From: Helcococcus bovis | Lineage (GTDB): Bacteria > Bacillota > Clostridia > Tissierellales > Peptoniphilaceae | Direction: 5' to 3' (one strand) | DNA length: 64,000 nt | Assembly (NCBI RefSeq): GCF_046035435.1 | Contig: NZ_JBFNFH010000001.1 | Position numbers and translations under genes: made by a program | Shown: positions 19,199-28,327 of the stretch, piece by piece | Numbering within the stretch: the first letter of the stretch is position 1 | Layout of the letters: each line of letters starts with the position of its first letter | Notes under the pieces: generated by a model | The model's input: only the letters and a program-made list of their open reading frames with translations | The model's database searches: none | Told to the model about the DNA's origin: nothing

Positions 19199-21859
19199 TT
19201 ACTTTAAAATTTCGGTAATGTTATCTTTACTTATCCTATTATAAGGTATTATAACCGAAATGTAAATTAATATAATAGCAATTAATATTCCTAGCCCCCA
19301 TGTTCCCAGCGAAATTGAGAATGATTTTAATACTTCTTTAGAATATAAAATAGGTAATCCACCTAATAATTGTCTATACATTATATAAAAAACTAGTAAA
19401 GAAAGTACCAAAGATAATATTGAGGCAATTATTACAGAAAGTAAATTTTCTAATAAAACTATCTTTTTAAGTCTTTTTTCTTTTATCCCAACTGCTTTAA
19501 TTAATGCAAATTCACGTCTTCTTGTTAATGTATTTGAATATGAAGAATTTATTATATTTAATGCTCCAATACTACAAATTAATCCTATAAATCCATAAAC
19601 AAATAGTCTCGCTATTTTAATAATAGGAAAAACAGATGAAACAGTAAAAGTCTTTGGATATTTTGTAATTACAGCAGAAAATTCATAACTAGTCTTATCA
19701 TCTAATTTAGTTCTATAAATTCCAACTTCAACATCTTTACGAAAATTATATTTTTCTAATTTTGAAATTTCTTCTTTGTTAGATTTTCTAATATAAAATT
19801 TAACTAAACCAGAATCATTTGAATTTTTTATATATTTTACATTAAGATTAACCGCATCTTTTTCTATTAATTCATCTTTTATTTTTACTTTTTCTTCATT
19901 ATAAACATCTTTCATAGGAATAATAGTAATATTAGAAAGTTTATCAGTTAATGGTAAATTACTTAAATTTGTAACAACTCTTTTTTCATCCTTACCAAAC
20001 ATATTTTCAAAAATATTGTCTTCTAAAACTTCAAATGTTATATAATTTAAGTTATCTTTATTTTCTACATTATCACCTATTATATTTGCTCTTAATTCAA
20101 TTATTTCTTTTTCTTCTGTTACGGTTATTCCGTTAATTTTATTTATATCTTTTATTAAATTATTCGCATAATCTTTATGCGTTTTAAGTACAATATTACT
20201 TTTTTGACCATTTTCTAAGGATTTTACAATTTCATTATCAAACAAGCTCATAATACTTGAAATTACAACAAAAAGTACAATACTTATCGAAATTGATATA
20301 GTAGTCATAATAAATCTTTTTCTATTTCTATCAATATTTCTTGACGCTAAAAAACCATCATAACCAAATATTTTTTTTATTATTCTTCTATTTCTTGGTT
20401 TATAAACTTTTTTCTTTTGTTTTGTAACTTGATTTAAGGCCTCTATCGGTGACTTCTTAAATACAAATAATGCTGAAAGTATATTTGAAATAAATATTAC
20501 TAAAAAACCAACAAATACAGATATTATTAGTACTTCTTTGCTAAAATGAACATTAATATTACCTGAAGATATTACAGAAGTTGTTCTCATTATTCTATTA
20601 ACTATTTCAAAAACAATTTTCATACTTACATTTCCAACAAAATATCCTATAGGAATCGAAACAATAAAATAGAATAAAGAGTCTAGCATAACCATTTTTA
20701 GGAGCTGTAAATTTGTGAATCCAACTACTTTTAATAATCCTAAATCTCGTAATCTTTCCACATAATTTGTAGTAAAAATATTATATATAAATAGAATAAT
20801 TGCCACTGATACCATAACTATTAATGTTATGGATACATTAAACAAACTACCTAAAACTTTAGATTGTGTTATATCCTTTATTTTTATATATTCATATCTT
20901 ATATTTAATCGATTATCAAGAAATTGTCCATCTTCTTTATATTGTGTTATATCCTTTAATTTTTCAACATTTTTATTTAAATTATCATAATTTGCAAAAT
21001 ATCCATATAAATCAAATCTATCATTTATATTATTATCTAATCCTAGTATATATCCATGAAATATGGATATTTGCTTTTCACTTTCAATACCTTCAGTATC
21101 AAAATTAGATAAATTATTTCCAGGCATCAATTCTTCTTTTATAAATCCGACAATTTTATATTCTTTATAGTCTCCATTAAATATATCCGTCATTTTTTTG
21201 ATGTCTTCAATGTTAACTAATTTCGATTTATCTATTTTGTCATAATTTTTTTCAGTTATTTCACCTTTTAATAAAGGTTTATTTTCCATTCTATTTATAT
21301 AATTTTTATTGAATGTAGTATTATAATCAAAAAATTCATCTCTTTTTAGACTTTCTTGAACACCCAACTTTACAGTATTACCTATCTTATCAAATCCTGG
21401 TGCAATATATTTCAAATTATATGGAACTAAAATTTCATTTTCTGACTTAGGTAATCTTCCTTCTAGTAACATATTTTTAGGAAAATATTTATTATAAAAT
21501 TCCTGATCCGAATTTCTATGTTCAAATTCTATATAGTTATCTATTCCCAAATCTGGTGTTTTGGAATGTATTCTAGATATGTACTTTCTAGAAATTTTAT
21601 ATACTGCCTCTATATCTTTAAGATTATTAACTTTAATCTCTTCATCATTACTAGATTCTGAAATTTTAAAATCATATGGTCCATTTATCCCTTCATAAGA
21701 ATTTCTATTTTCAGTAATTAGTGAATAAGATATATTTCCTATCGAAGTTATCATTGATATAGAAATTATTATTCCAAGTAAAGTTAAAATGGTTCTTAAT
21801 TTATTTTTCTTTATATATCTCCAACTCAATTTACTTATAATTTTCATTTTAATCTCCAA
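19199..21859 (-). CDS. ABC transporter permease with two FtsX domains
   Basis: This 886-residue permease starts with a cytoplasmic WRYIKKNKLRT motif and a first membrane helix (about 22-44). A large extracellular domain (to about 330) and three helices forming a first FtsX domain follow. Then comes a repeat of the same plan (helix near 520, extracellular domain, three helices to the end). This is the MacB/LolE/Vex-like layout without a fused ATPase. The start codon lies within the end of the ATPase gene, so the two are translationally coupled. Substrates of such exporters include peptides, lipids and antimicrobial agents; none can be named here. Confidence 0.92.
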   Translation of the reverse strand: MEIKMKIISKLSWRYIKKNKLRTILTLLGIIISISMITSIGNISYSLITENRNSYEGINGPYDFKISESSNDEEIKVNNLKDIEAVYKISRKYISRIHSKTPDLGIDNYIEFEHRNSDQEFYNKYFPKNMLLEGRLPKSENEILVPYNLKYIAPGFDKIGNTVKLGVQESLKRDEFFDYNTTFNKNYINRMENKPLLKGEITEKNYDKIDKSKLVNIEDIKKMTDIFNGDYKEYKIVGFIKEELMPGNNLSNFDTEGIESEKQISIFHGYILGLDNNINDRFDLYGYFANYDNLNKNVEKLKDITQYKEDGQFLDNRLNIRYEYIKIKDITQSKVLGSLFNVSITLIVMVSVAIILFIYNIFTTNYVERLRDLGLLKVVGFTNLQLLKMVMLDSLFYFIVSIPIGYFVGNVSMKIVFEIVNRIMRTTSVISSGNINVHFSKEVLIISVFVGFLVIFISNILSALFVFKKSPIEALNQVTKQKKKVYKPRNRRIIKKIFGYDGFLASRNIDRNRKRFIMTTISISISIVLFVVISSIMSLFDNEIVKSLENGQKSNIVLKTHKDYANNLIKDINKINGITVTEEKEIIELRANIIGDNVENKDNLNYITFEVLEDNIFENMFGKDEKRVVTNLSNLPLTDKLSNITIIPMKDVYNEEKVKIKDELIEKDAVNLNVKYIKNSNDSGLVKFYIRKSNKEEISKLEKYNFRKDVEVGIYRTKLDDKTSYEFSAVITKYPKTFTVSSVFPIIKIARLFVYGFIGLICSIGALNIINSSYSNTLTRRREFALIKAVGIKEKRLKKIVLLENLLSVIIASILSLVLSLLVFYIMYRQLLGGLPILYSKEVLKSFSISLGTWGLGILIAIILIYISVIIPYNRISKDNITEILK

Positions 21860-22517
21860 TTATTTTTCCATCTTCAATTTTTATTATTCTATCCGCTGAT
21901 GCTGCAAGGCTTAAATCATGGGTTATCATAACTACCGTAATTCCATATTTTTTTCCAAAAAGCTTCAATAAATTCAAAATTTCTTGTGAATTTTTTTTAT
22001 CTAAGTTTCCTGTGGGTTCATCTGCTAGAATTATAGATGGTTTATTTATCAAAGCTCTCCCAATTGAAACTCTTTGTTGTTCACCTCCAGATAATTGTGA
22101 TGGATAGTGGTTTAATCTTTCTTTTAATCCTAACTGTTTAATCATTTCTTCAAACATATTTTCATCAACATCAATATTATCTAAAGATGTAGGTAATTTG
22201 ATATTTTCTTCAGCTGTTAATACAGGAATTAAATTAAAGAATTGGAATACGAATCCAATATTTCTTCTTCTAAAAATTGATCTTTCATCTTTTTTCATTT
22301 CGTATATATCTTTACCGTTCAAATATACAGTACCACTAGTAGGGATATCCAAACCTCCTAAAAGATGCAATAATGTTGATTTACCACCTCCGCTAGCTCC
22401 TACAACAGCAACAAATTCGCCCTCTTCTACTTCTAAATTTATATTATTTACAGGATGAACAAATGTGTCTCCCTTTCCATAAGTTTTATTTAAATCTACA
22501 GTCTTTATTACTTTCAT
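21849..22517 (-). CDS. ABC transporter ATPase (MacB/LolD type)
   Basis: The 222-residue nucleotide-binding subunit starts MKVIKTVDLNKTYG behind GGGGGAT at a good distance. An upstream in-frame ATG at 22565 would add 16 hydrophobic residues with no ribosome site, so I reject it. Walker A is GASGGGKST, the signature is LSGGEQQR, Walker B is IILADEPTG, and the switch is MITHD. The gene overlaps the permease start by 11 bases. The family energises FtsX-type exporters; together with the neighbouring two-component genes it resembles Vex/Vnc-like modules. Confidence 0.95.
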   Translation of the reverse strand: MKVIKTVDLNKTYGKGDTFVHPVNNINLEVEEGEFVAVVGASGGGKSTLLHLLGGLDIPTSGTVYLNGKDIYEMKKDERSIFRRRNIGFVFQFFNLIPVLTAEENIKLPTSLDNIDVDENMFEEMIKQLGLKERLNHYPSQLSGGEQQRVSIGRALINKPSIILADEPTGNLDKKNSQEILNLLKLFGKKYGITVVMITHDLSLAASADRIIKIEDGKIIGD

Positions 22518-22622
22518 TTTATCCCCCAAAATATTAAATACTAATTTATATTTATAATATATCACTTATTTATTACATTATTATTACATTTATATAACAA
22601 TTTTGTTATTAAATACAAAAAT

Positions 22623-22664
22623 GGCACTATTGTAAAATAATTAAAAAATATTTACAATAGTACC
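22623..22664 (-). terminator. Terminator after the histidine kinase gene
   Basis: GGCACTATTGTAAA (22623-22636) and TTTACAATAGTACC (22651-22664) form a 14-bp stem with one mismatch. It lies between the kinase stop and the ATPase start, so the two operons can be transcribed separately. Similar TTGTAAAATAATTAAAA text occurs near 63620. Confidence 0.8.
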
Positions 22665-22679
22665 TATCTTATTTGTATT

Positions 22680-23888
22680 TTATTTTAAAAATAACATTGT
22701 AAATGTTACTCCATTATTATCATTTTGAACCGAGATAGTCCCTAATTGAGCTTCAACTATTTTTTTTGATAAGTTTAACCCAACTCCAACAGATTCTTTA
22801 TTTGTGTTTCTACTTGATTTGTAAAATCTCTTAAAAATATTTGTTATATCTTCGTTAGATATGTTTTCCCCTATATTGCTTATTTCTATCCTTATCATTG
22901 ATACATTAACCAAGTAATTAATATTAATATTTGTTCCTTCAAATGCATGTTCTGTTGCATTTTTTACAATATTTAATAAGGCTTCTCTAGTCCAATTTAA
23001 ATCTAATTTAACTTTTGTATCTAAATCTCCAGTATGAATCAATTTCAAGTTTTTCTTATTTAATTGTTCATACAAAACTTCTTCAAACCCTAAAGATAAA
23101 TTTGAAATTTTAAAATATTCTTCTTTAATCTGAATCGAATTTGCATCAAATCTTGCAATTTTCAATAATGATGAAACAAGCCATGAAAGTCGTATTATTT
23201 GTGATTGACTTAGATTTAAGAATTCTATTTGATTTTTTTCTAAATTATTAGAATCCATTATAATTTCATTATTCATCATTAAAGATGCTAATGGAGTTTT
23301 TATTTGGTGAGATATATCAACTAAAGTATCTTTTAATTTTTCTTTCTCTTTTTCTAAAGAATCATAATTACTTTTTATAGAAAGTCCTAATTTATTAAAT
23401 CTACTATTTAAACTAGAAATAACACTATCATCTTCTTCTCTAAGTTGATAATCAAACTTTTTATTTTGCAAAGAATCAATAAACTTATCAATTTTCTTTA
23501 TATATTTTTTTTGAGTTCTTTTTATAAACATAAAATTTATAAGTTGTAAAATTAAAAATACAAATGTAACAATACATAAAATGTATACTAATCTCAATGA
23601 AAATAATTGTCCTCTAACATTTATAAATCCATATTTTTCATCATTTAATTTTGTTAAAGTTTCATTTAATACAGTTTCATTTTCTTCGTTTTTTAATTTT
23701 TCATAAATATTCACACCAGTTTTATCTTCATGTCGATGTATTTGCTCTATTAAATTTTTTTCTATAATTAGTCTTTTATTTCCGGTTCTGTAGTCTAAAT
23801 ATTGAGTAACAAGCAATGCTACTCCAAATATGATTAAAATATTTATAATAACCATAGTAAGATATTTTTTCCCTTTTAGTAAGACCAT
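22680..23888 (-). CDS. Sensor histidine kinase
   Basis: This 402-residue membrane kinase has helices at about 9-29 and 98-122 that enclose a short extracellular loop of roughly 70 residues. A HisKA dimerisation helix carries phospho-accepting His194 in DISHQIKTPL. The HATPase domain has N-box NIVKNATEHA, and G boxes follow (NIGENIS, GVGLNLSKK). The ATG overlaps the regulator stop as TAATG, with GGAGG inside the regulator gene, so the pair is coupled. The neighbouring ABC exporter suggests envelope or antimicrobial sensing (inference). Confidence 0.94.
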   Translation of the reverse strand: MVLLKGKKYLTMVIINILIIFGVALLVTQYLDYRTGNKRLIIEKNLIEQIHRHEDKTGVNIYEKLKNEENETVLNETLTKLNDEKYGFINVRGQLFSLRLVYILCIVTFVFLILQLINFMFIKRTQKKYIKKIDKFIDSLQNKKFDYQLREEDDSVISSLNSRFNKLGLSIKSNYDSLEKEKEKLKDTLVDISHQIKTPLASLMMNNEIIMDSNNLEKNQIEFLNLSQSQIIRLSWLVSSLLKIARFDANSIQIKEEYFKISNLSLGFEEVLYEQLNKKNLKLIHTGDLDTKVKLDLNWTREALLNIVKNATEHAFEGTNININYLVNVSMIRIEISNIGENISNEDITNIFKRFYKSSRNTNKESVGVGLNLSKKIVEAQLGTISVQNDNNGVTFTMLFLK

Positions 23889-24571
23889 TACTTAACCTCC
23901 ACAGACCAAATATATCCTATTCCTCTTTTAGTTTTTAAGTATTTCGGCTCACTTGGATTGTTTTCTATTTTTTCTCTTATTCTATTAACATAGACTGAAA
24001 TTGTTGAATATGCTTGAAATTCTGCATCAGAATCCCATAAAAACTCCAATATATTCTCTCTGCTCAAAGCTACATTATAATTATCCATAAAATAATTTAA
24101 TAATCTATATTCTGAGTGAGTTAAATCTATAATTTTATCATTCTTATAAACTTTAAGAGATGGTACGTCAATCTTTATTTCTCCAGAAATTCTTATCATC
24201 TCACTTGCAGAAACCGTTCTTTCCAATAATCTTTTAATTCTTACATGTAAAACTTTCAAACTAAATGGCTTAGTAATATAATCATCTCCACCATTATCAA
24301 ATCCTTTAATTATATCCTCTTCTTCATCTTTCGCAGTTAAAAATATTATCGGTGTAGATTTATTTTTTCTAATATTTGGAATCAATTCAAAACTTTCCCC
24401 ATCTGGAAGTGTAACATCCAAAATTACTAAATCAAATTTTTCATCTTCTAAAATTTTTTTCGTCTGTAAAATATTTTCAGTATGAATTACATTATATCCT
24501 TCTTTATTTAAGGAATAAACTAACCCCACACTTAATGATCTATCATCTTCAACTAAAAGTATCTTTGTCAT
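23888..24571 (-). CDS. OmpR-family response regulator
   Basis: This 227-residue regulator has a receiver domain with acidic pocket VEDD, phospho-acceptor Asp52 (LVILDVTLPDG), a conserved Thr (FLTAKD) and Lys (TKPFS). A C-terminal winged helix (about 130-225, ending KTKRGIGYIW) binds DNA. It pairs with the downstream kinase. Its start lies only 17 bases after the stop of the DUF4143 ATPase gene, leaving no room for its own promoter in the gap. It must be read from that gene's promoter or from one inside it. Confidence 0.95.
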   Translation of the reverse strand: MTKILLVEDDRSLSVGLVYSLNKEGYNVIHTENILQTKKILEDEKFDLVILDVTLPDGESFELIPNIRKNKSTPIIFLTAKDEEEDIIKGFDNGGDDYITKPFSLKVLHVRIKRLLERTVSASEMIRISGEIKIDVPSLKVYKNDKIIDLTHSEYRLLNYFMDNYNVALSRENILEFLWDSDAEFQAYSTISVYVNRIREKIENNPSEPKYLKTKRGIGYIWSVEVK

Positions 24572-24588
24572 ATTTCACCTCTTTTATC

Positions 24589-25809
24589 TTATTTATAATC
24601 AGTTTTTCTATAATCCAGCAAAAATTCAACTATATTTTTATGAATAATACCATTTTGACTAAAATCTTTATTATCCATTGATAAAACATATTTCGGATAA
24701 TTATCCTGAATTAAATTATACACCCCAAATTCTCTATCTCTAGTACTTTCAGATTCTAGCAAATAGGAGACTTGAAAATATTTAATTTCTTTATTTCTTT
24801 TAGCTATAAAATCTATCTCAAAATTATTCACTTTTCCTATTTTGACTTCATAACCTCTAAAAATCAATTCATTATAAACAATATTTTCTAAAACTCTTTC
24901 TATATTTTTAAAATTTGATAGCCCTATCGCCTCTCTAAACCCATGATCATTTAAGTAATATTTTTCTTCAACTTTTAATATTTTCTTTCCAACATAATCA
25001 TACCTTTGAACTTTATTTAGTATGAATGCTTGTACACAAAATTCTAAATAATTTAATATCGTATCTATGGAAACTGTTCTTAATTCATTTTTCAAATATT
25101 TTTTTATTGATAAAGCAGAAAAGGTCTGACCTAAATTATCAATAGCATAGTTTAATATTCTCTTAAATAAGTCTACATCTCTAACTTTGTTATACTCTAA
25201 TACATCCTTTACTATTACGGTATTATACACATCTTTTAAATATTTAAAACTCGGATCTTCTTGTAAGTCAAAATATTTTAAAAATGGCATTCCTCCAAAT
25301 TGGATAAATTTGTCAAATAACTCATATTTTTCATATCCTAAATTTGAATATAACTCCTTAAATTCACTAAAAACAAATGGCTTGATTTCAAATTCAACAT
25401 ATCTTCCAGCTAACAAACTGCTTAAATCTCCAGAAAGTAATGATGAATTAGATCCAGTAATATAAATATCACTATCATAGTCAACTCTAATAGAATTTAT
25501 TGCTTTTTCCCAATTTTCAACTAATTGAATTTCATCAAAAAAGAAATAATTTTTTTCACCATTATTGCTAATATTTTCTGAAATATACTCCATCAACATA
25601 TTATAGTTTTTTATCTTAGAAAATTTATATGATTCAAAATTAATAAAAAATTTATTTTCTTGACCGACATCTTTTAATATTTCATCTTTTATTATTTCAA
25701 GCAATGTAGATTTTCCAACTCTTCGCATTCCTACTAATATCTTAATTACAGGTTTATCGATAAATTTGCTTATTTCATCTATATATTTTTTTCTATAAAT
25801 ATTTTTCAT
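24589..25809 (-). CDS. AAA ATPase with DUF4143 C-terminal domain
   Basis: This 406-residue ATPase has Walker A GMRRVGKST (about 27-35), Walker B YFFFDEIQLV, and a sensor-like YITGSNSSLL. The C-terminal DUF4143 part contains YYLNDHGFREAIG and a nuclease-fold-like ELIFRGYEVKIGKVNNFEIDF stretch. Many copies of this family occur in oral and gut bacteria; their function is not established. AAGGAGG lies six bases before the ATG. The upstream 100 bases hold three evenly phased palindromes. It is the first gene before a two-component operon, with a 17-base gap. Confidence 0.93.
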   Translation of the reverse strand: MKNIYRKKYIDEISKFIDKPVIKILVGMRRVGKSTLLEIIKDEILKDVGQENKFFINFESYKFSKIKNYNMLMEYISENISNNGEKNYFFFDEIQLVENWEKAINSIRVDYDSDIYITGSNSSLLSGDLSSLLAGRYVEFEIKPFVFSEFKELYSNLGYEKYELFDKFIQFGGMPFLKYFDLQEDPSFKYLKDVYNTVIVKDVLEYNKVRDVDLFKRILNYAIDNLGQTFSALSIKKYLKNELRTVSIDTILNYLEFCVQAFILNKVQRYDYVGKKILKVEEKYYLNDHGFREAIGLSNFKNIERVLENIVYNELIFRGYEVKIGKVNNFEIDFIAKRNKEIKYFQVSYLLESESTRDREFGVYNLIQDNYPKYVLSMDNKDFSQNGIIHKNIVEFLLDYRKTDYK

Positions 25810-25824
25810 ATAAACCTCCTTATA

Positions 25825-25922
25825 TTTCGATTATAGTAGAAATATCAAGAAATTTCAAATAAGATTTCGATTATAATCGAAATTCATTTAGTTTTTAAAT
25901 TTTATTTCTATTACAATAGAAA
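25825..25922. promoter_or_regulatory. Three 18-bp palindromes at exact 40-bp spacing
   Basis: TTTCGATTATAGTAGAAA (25825-25842), TTTCGATTATAATCGAAA (25865-25882, perfect) and TTTCTATTACAATAGAAA (25905-25922) share the form TTTC-N10-GAAA. They start exactly 40 bases apart, close to four helical turns. They fill the gap between the GNAT pseudogene and the DUF4143 ATPase gene on the minus strand. The last one lies 15 bases before the ATPase start codon. I read them as operators or phased hairpins in the promoter/leader. Confidence 0.7.
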
Positions 25923-25926
25923 CCTG

Positions 25927-26792
25927 TTAAGTAAGCTCTAGTTTATATAATTCATACTTATCTAAAAACTTAAATCCTAATTTTTCAAATATCTCTAGTT
26001 CTTCTTCTCCGACAAAATAAGTCATATACTTTTGCCCATCACTTTTTGATACATTTAGAGCTTTTATTAATAAATTATTCATAATTTTTTTATCAAATTT
26101 ATTATCTTGAAAATCCACACCAAAAATTTCCATAAGTAATGGAGTATAGACGAAATAAATAGTGCCCTTAACTTGTCCTTCTTCATAATATAGGTATATA
26201 TTCCAATTATTTTTTGTTAAAGTAAATATTTGTTTATATAACCTTTCAGAATTCCAATAAATTCCTTCAATTTTATCATGAAGATTAGAAAAATCATTCC
26301 AATTTTCTTCTGTAACTTTTATAATTTCTCCATAATATTCTTTAGGCTGATACTCCTCAAAATTAAGAGTATATACATAGTTTTCTTCAACTTTTGTAGT
26401 ACCTATTTTTTCAGATAATTTACACTTTCTGTATTTTTTGATGGCAATCCAAAGAATATTGTATATTTTGAAAAATATTGTTTAGAGTAATCAATAAATT
26501 CTCCCATAGATTTACTCTTAAATTCTTTAATGTTAAAAACTCTAATTCCCAAATATAGATCACTTGGAAGCCAGTAAAAATCAATCCATCCTAAAACTTC
26601 TCCATCTATTTCAAATAATAAAATTTTTGAATTTTCATCTTCAAAAGACTTAAATGCTGACTTATAAAAATCTTCATTAGTTTTTATACCATCTAAATAT
26701 GTAGGAAAAAAGGAAGTCTCAAAATCTTAAGAAAGCCTATAGGCAAATTCTAAATACTTATTTAAGTCTTCTAAATTAGCTTCTCTCAACAT
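25927..26792 (-). pseudogene. Broken GNAT-type acetyltransferase
   Basis: A gene of about 288 codons begins with the ATG at 26792 (MLREANLEDLNKYLEF). It has an in-frame TAA after FAYRLS. It then reads SFFPTYLDGIKTNEDF through GLPSKNTESVNYLKK to a TAG, and resumes in another frame as KIGTTKVEENYVYTLNF. That frame continues to the intact 68-codon tail ending in KYELYKLELT. One nonsense and one frameshift mutation are thus visible. The tail LEIFEKLGFKF is typical of GNAT C-termini. Its start overlaps the end of the next GNAT gene by 17 bases. Confidence 0.85.
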
Positions 26793-27327
26793 TATCTATA
26801 ACTTTGTTATCAATCCAATATCTTTGAACTATTTTTACATCTTCTAACACTTCATTTTCCAAAATCCCACCATTATTAATAATTGATTTTGCTGATCCGA
26901 TATTAGTTTTATCACAAGTCATAAGCACTTTACCAATTCCTAATTTCTTACATTCTTCAAGTGCCAATCCTATCATAGCTGTCGCATAACCTTTTCGTCT
27001 CTCATCAGGTCTTATCCCATCTCCAATATGTCCTCCAAATTGAAGTAAATGTTCATTTAATGAATGTCTAATATTAACCGCACCTACAAATACTTTTCTA
27101 TCCATGTCATAACAAAAAAGTGTGGTAGAGGCAACTTTACCTTCATCTATATTTTCTTTTCTATCCAAATTATCCAAATAATATTGAAAATCTTCATCCA
27201 TATTTCTAAAAATAGCCGATGGTGAACCATTAGTCTTATTTTTTTCAATATCTTCTTTCCATATTTTTAACATTTCAATAATTTTTTCTTTGTCATTTAT
27301 TGTCGGTTTTATTAATTTTATATTCAT
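26776..27327 (-). CDS. GNAT family N-acetyltransferase
   Basis: This 183-residue protein has the acetyl-CoA binding loop GIRPDERRKGYATAMI (about 106-121), followed by ALEECKKLGIGKVLMTCD and NIGSAKSIINNGGI. This fits the RimI/antibiotic-acetyltransferase type of GNAT. The acceptor is unknown. It is followed by the overlapping GNAT pseudogene. GGAGATAAACT precedes the ATG. It is separated from the phosphorylase gene by a fossil antitoxin on the other strand. Confidence 0.9.
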   Translation of the reverse strand: MNIKLIKPTINDKEKIIEMLKIWKEDIEKNKTNGSPSAIFRNMDEDFQYYLDNLDRKENIDEGKVASTTLFCYDMDRKVFVGAVNIRHSLNEHLLQFGGHIGDGIRPDERRKGYATAMIGLALEECKKLGIGKVLMTCDKTNIGSAKSIINNGGILENEVLEDVKIVQRYWIDNKVIDNVERS

Positions 27328-27361
27328 AGTTTATCTCCTAAAAATTATGTGCTTGAATGTC

Positions 27362-27403
27362 ATACGCATATCACGCAGGTATAACATGCACATTATACGC
27401 ATA
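27362..27403. repeat. ATACGCATA direct repeat upstream of the antitoxin fossil
   Basis: ATACGCATA occurs at 27362-27370 and 27395-27403, 33 bases apart, just upstream of the fossil antitoxin -10 box. It could be what remains of the toxin-antitoxin operator. The text is unusually CG-containing for this window. Confidence 0.35.
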
Positions 27404-27461
27404 AATCATTTATGTTTTTAAATACTTTATAATATTATACATTAAAAGGAGTTCTATTTCC

Positions 27462-27580
27462 TTGACAAAAGTAAGTACAAATATTAGTTTAGATCCATTT
27501 TTGAAAAAAATGCTCAAGAATTATTAAAAGATTTAGGAATGAATCTTTCAACTGCAATCATAATTTTTTTAATACATCAA
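27462..27580 (+). pseudogene. Fossil RelB/DinJ-type antitoxin
   Basis: On the plus strand a TTG (27462) behind AAGGAG and a -10 TATAAT (27428-27433) opens TKVSTNISLDPFLKK. It then shifts frame in a run of seven A and continues as NAQELLKDLGMNLSTAI and IFLIHQ. The LDP-x-LKK-x-AQELL-x-DLG-NLSTAI pattern is the RelB/DinJ ribbon-helix-helix N-terminus. One A is missing, and the C-terminal toxin-binding half and the toxin are gone, replaced by the end of the nucleoside phosphorylase gene. Confidence 0.75.
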
Positions 27581-28325
27581 AGCATAATTTTAAGGCATAT
27601 TCATAAGAGTCTTCTCCAAAATTTCTAGCATCATATTTTTCGATATCTGCTAATGAATCTGCAGTAAAAAGAATTTGCCCCCAAATTACATTTCTGAATT
27701 GTGCTACAGCCGCTAAAGCCGAACACTCCATTTCGACAACAGCACAACCTTCTTCTTTTCTATAAGCAACTTTTTCAGGAGTTTCTCTATAAAAACCATC
27801 AGTAGTCCAAGTTAAAACCTCGACATATTCTAATCCATGTTCTATTAGTGTCTTTTCAATAGCTTTCAATGCAACTTTATTTATTTCAATATACCTAGAA
27901 GGATTTATATAATGGTAGCTTGTACCTTCATCTCTTAAAGCTTTTATAGGAACTATAAACTTATTTTCATCTAAATCAATCAAAACACCACAAGTTCCTG
28001 ACGAAATTATTTTTTTTACCCCATAAGAAATCAACCAATCTAAAATCTGCCCTGATGAAGCTGAACCCATTGGTGCCTGAACTAAACAAATTTCTTCACC
28101 TTCATATTTTACAACATAAATTGGATATATTTTAGTACAAGATATAAATTCATAAACTTTACATGCTCTATTTTTTTCGGCGAATTTATCTATTTCATCT
28201 TCTAAAAATGCAAACACACATTTTTCAGGTAATTCTAATTTCAAATTTTCATGATTTGGCATAATAACTGCACTTTGATTATCATCATATTCCAAAATTG
28301 GAATTTCATTTTTTATTAATGTCAT
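27558..28325 (-). CDS. Nucleoside phosphorylase (PNP/UDP family)
   Basis: This 255-residue enzyme of the PNP_UDP_1 fold should split nucleosides with phosphate. It contains the substrate and phosphate loops VQAPMGSASSGQILDW and IISSGTCGVL, and the base/ribose site AVVEMECSALAAVA (about 196-209) with the ribose-binding Glu. It is closest in style to uridine phosphorylase-like proteins. Its stop is followed by the fossil antitoxin on the other strand. It starts two bases after the stop of the upstream GNAT gene, so they are co-transcribed. Confidence 0.88.
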   Translation of the reverse strand: MTLIKNEIPILEYDDNQSAVIMPNHENLKLELPEKCVFAFLEDEIDKFAEKNRACKVYEFISCTKIYPIYVVKYEGEEICLVQAPMGSASSGQILDWLISYGVKKIISSGTCGVLIDLDENKFIVPIKALRDEGTSYHYINPSRYIEINKVALKAIEKTLIEHGLEYVEVLTWTTDGFYRETPEKVAYRKEEGCAVVEMECSALAAVAQFRNVIWGQILFTADSLADIEKYDARNFGEDSYEYALKLCFDVLKKL

Positions 28326-28327
28326 TT

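Noticed and set aside
22518..22565. Longer N-terminus for the ABC ATPase
   Set aside because: The extra 16 residues lack a ribosome site, while GGGGGAT fits the ATG at 22517.
25825..25922. Short CRISPR array
   Set aside because: The 40-base period is tempting, but there are only three diverged 18-bp palindromes with AT-rich gaps and no cas gene.
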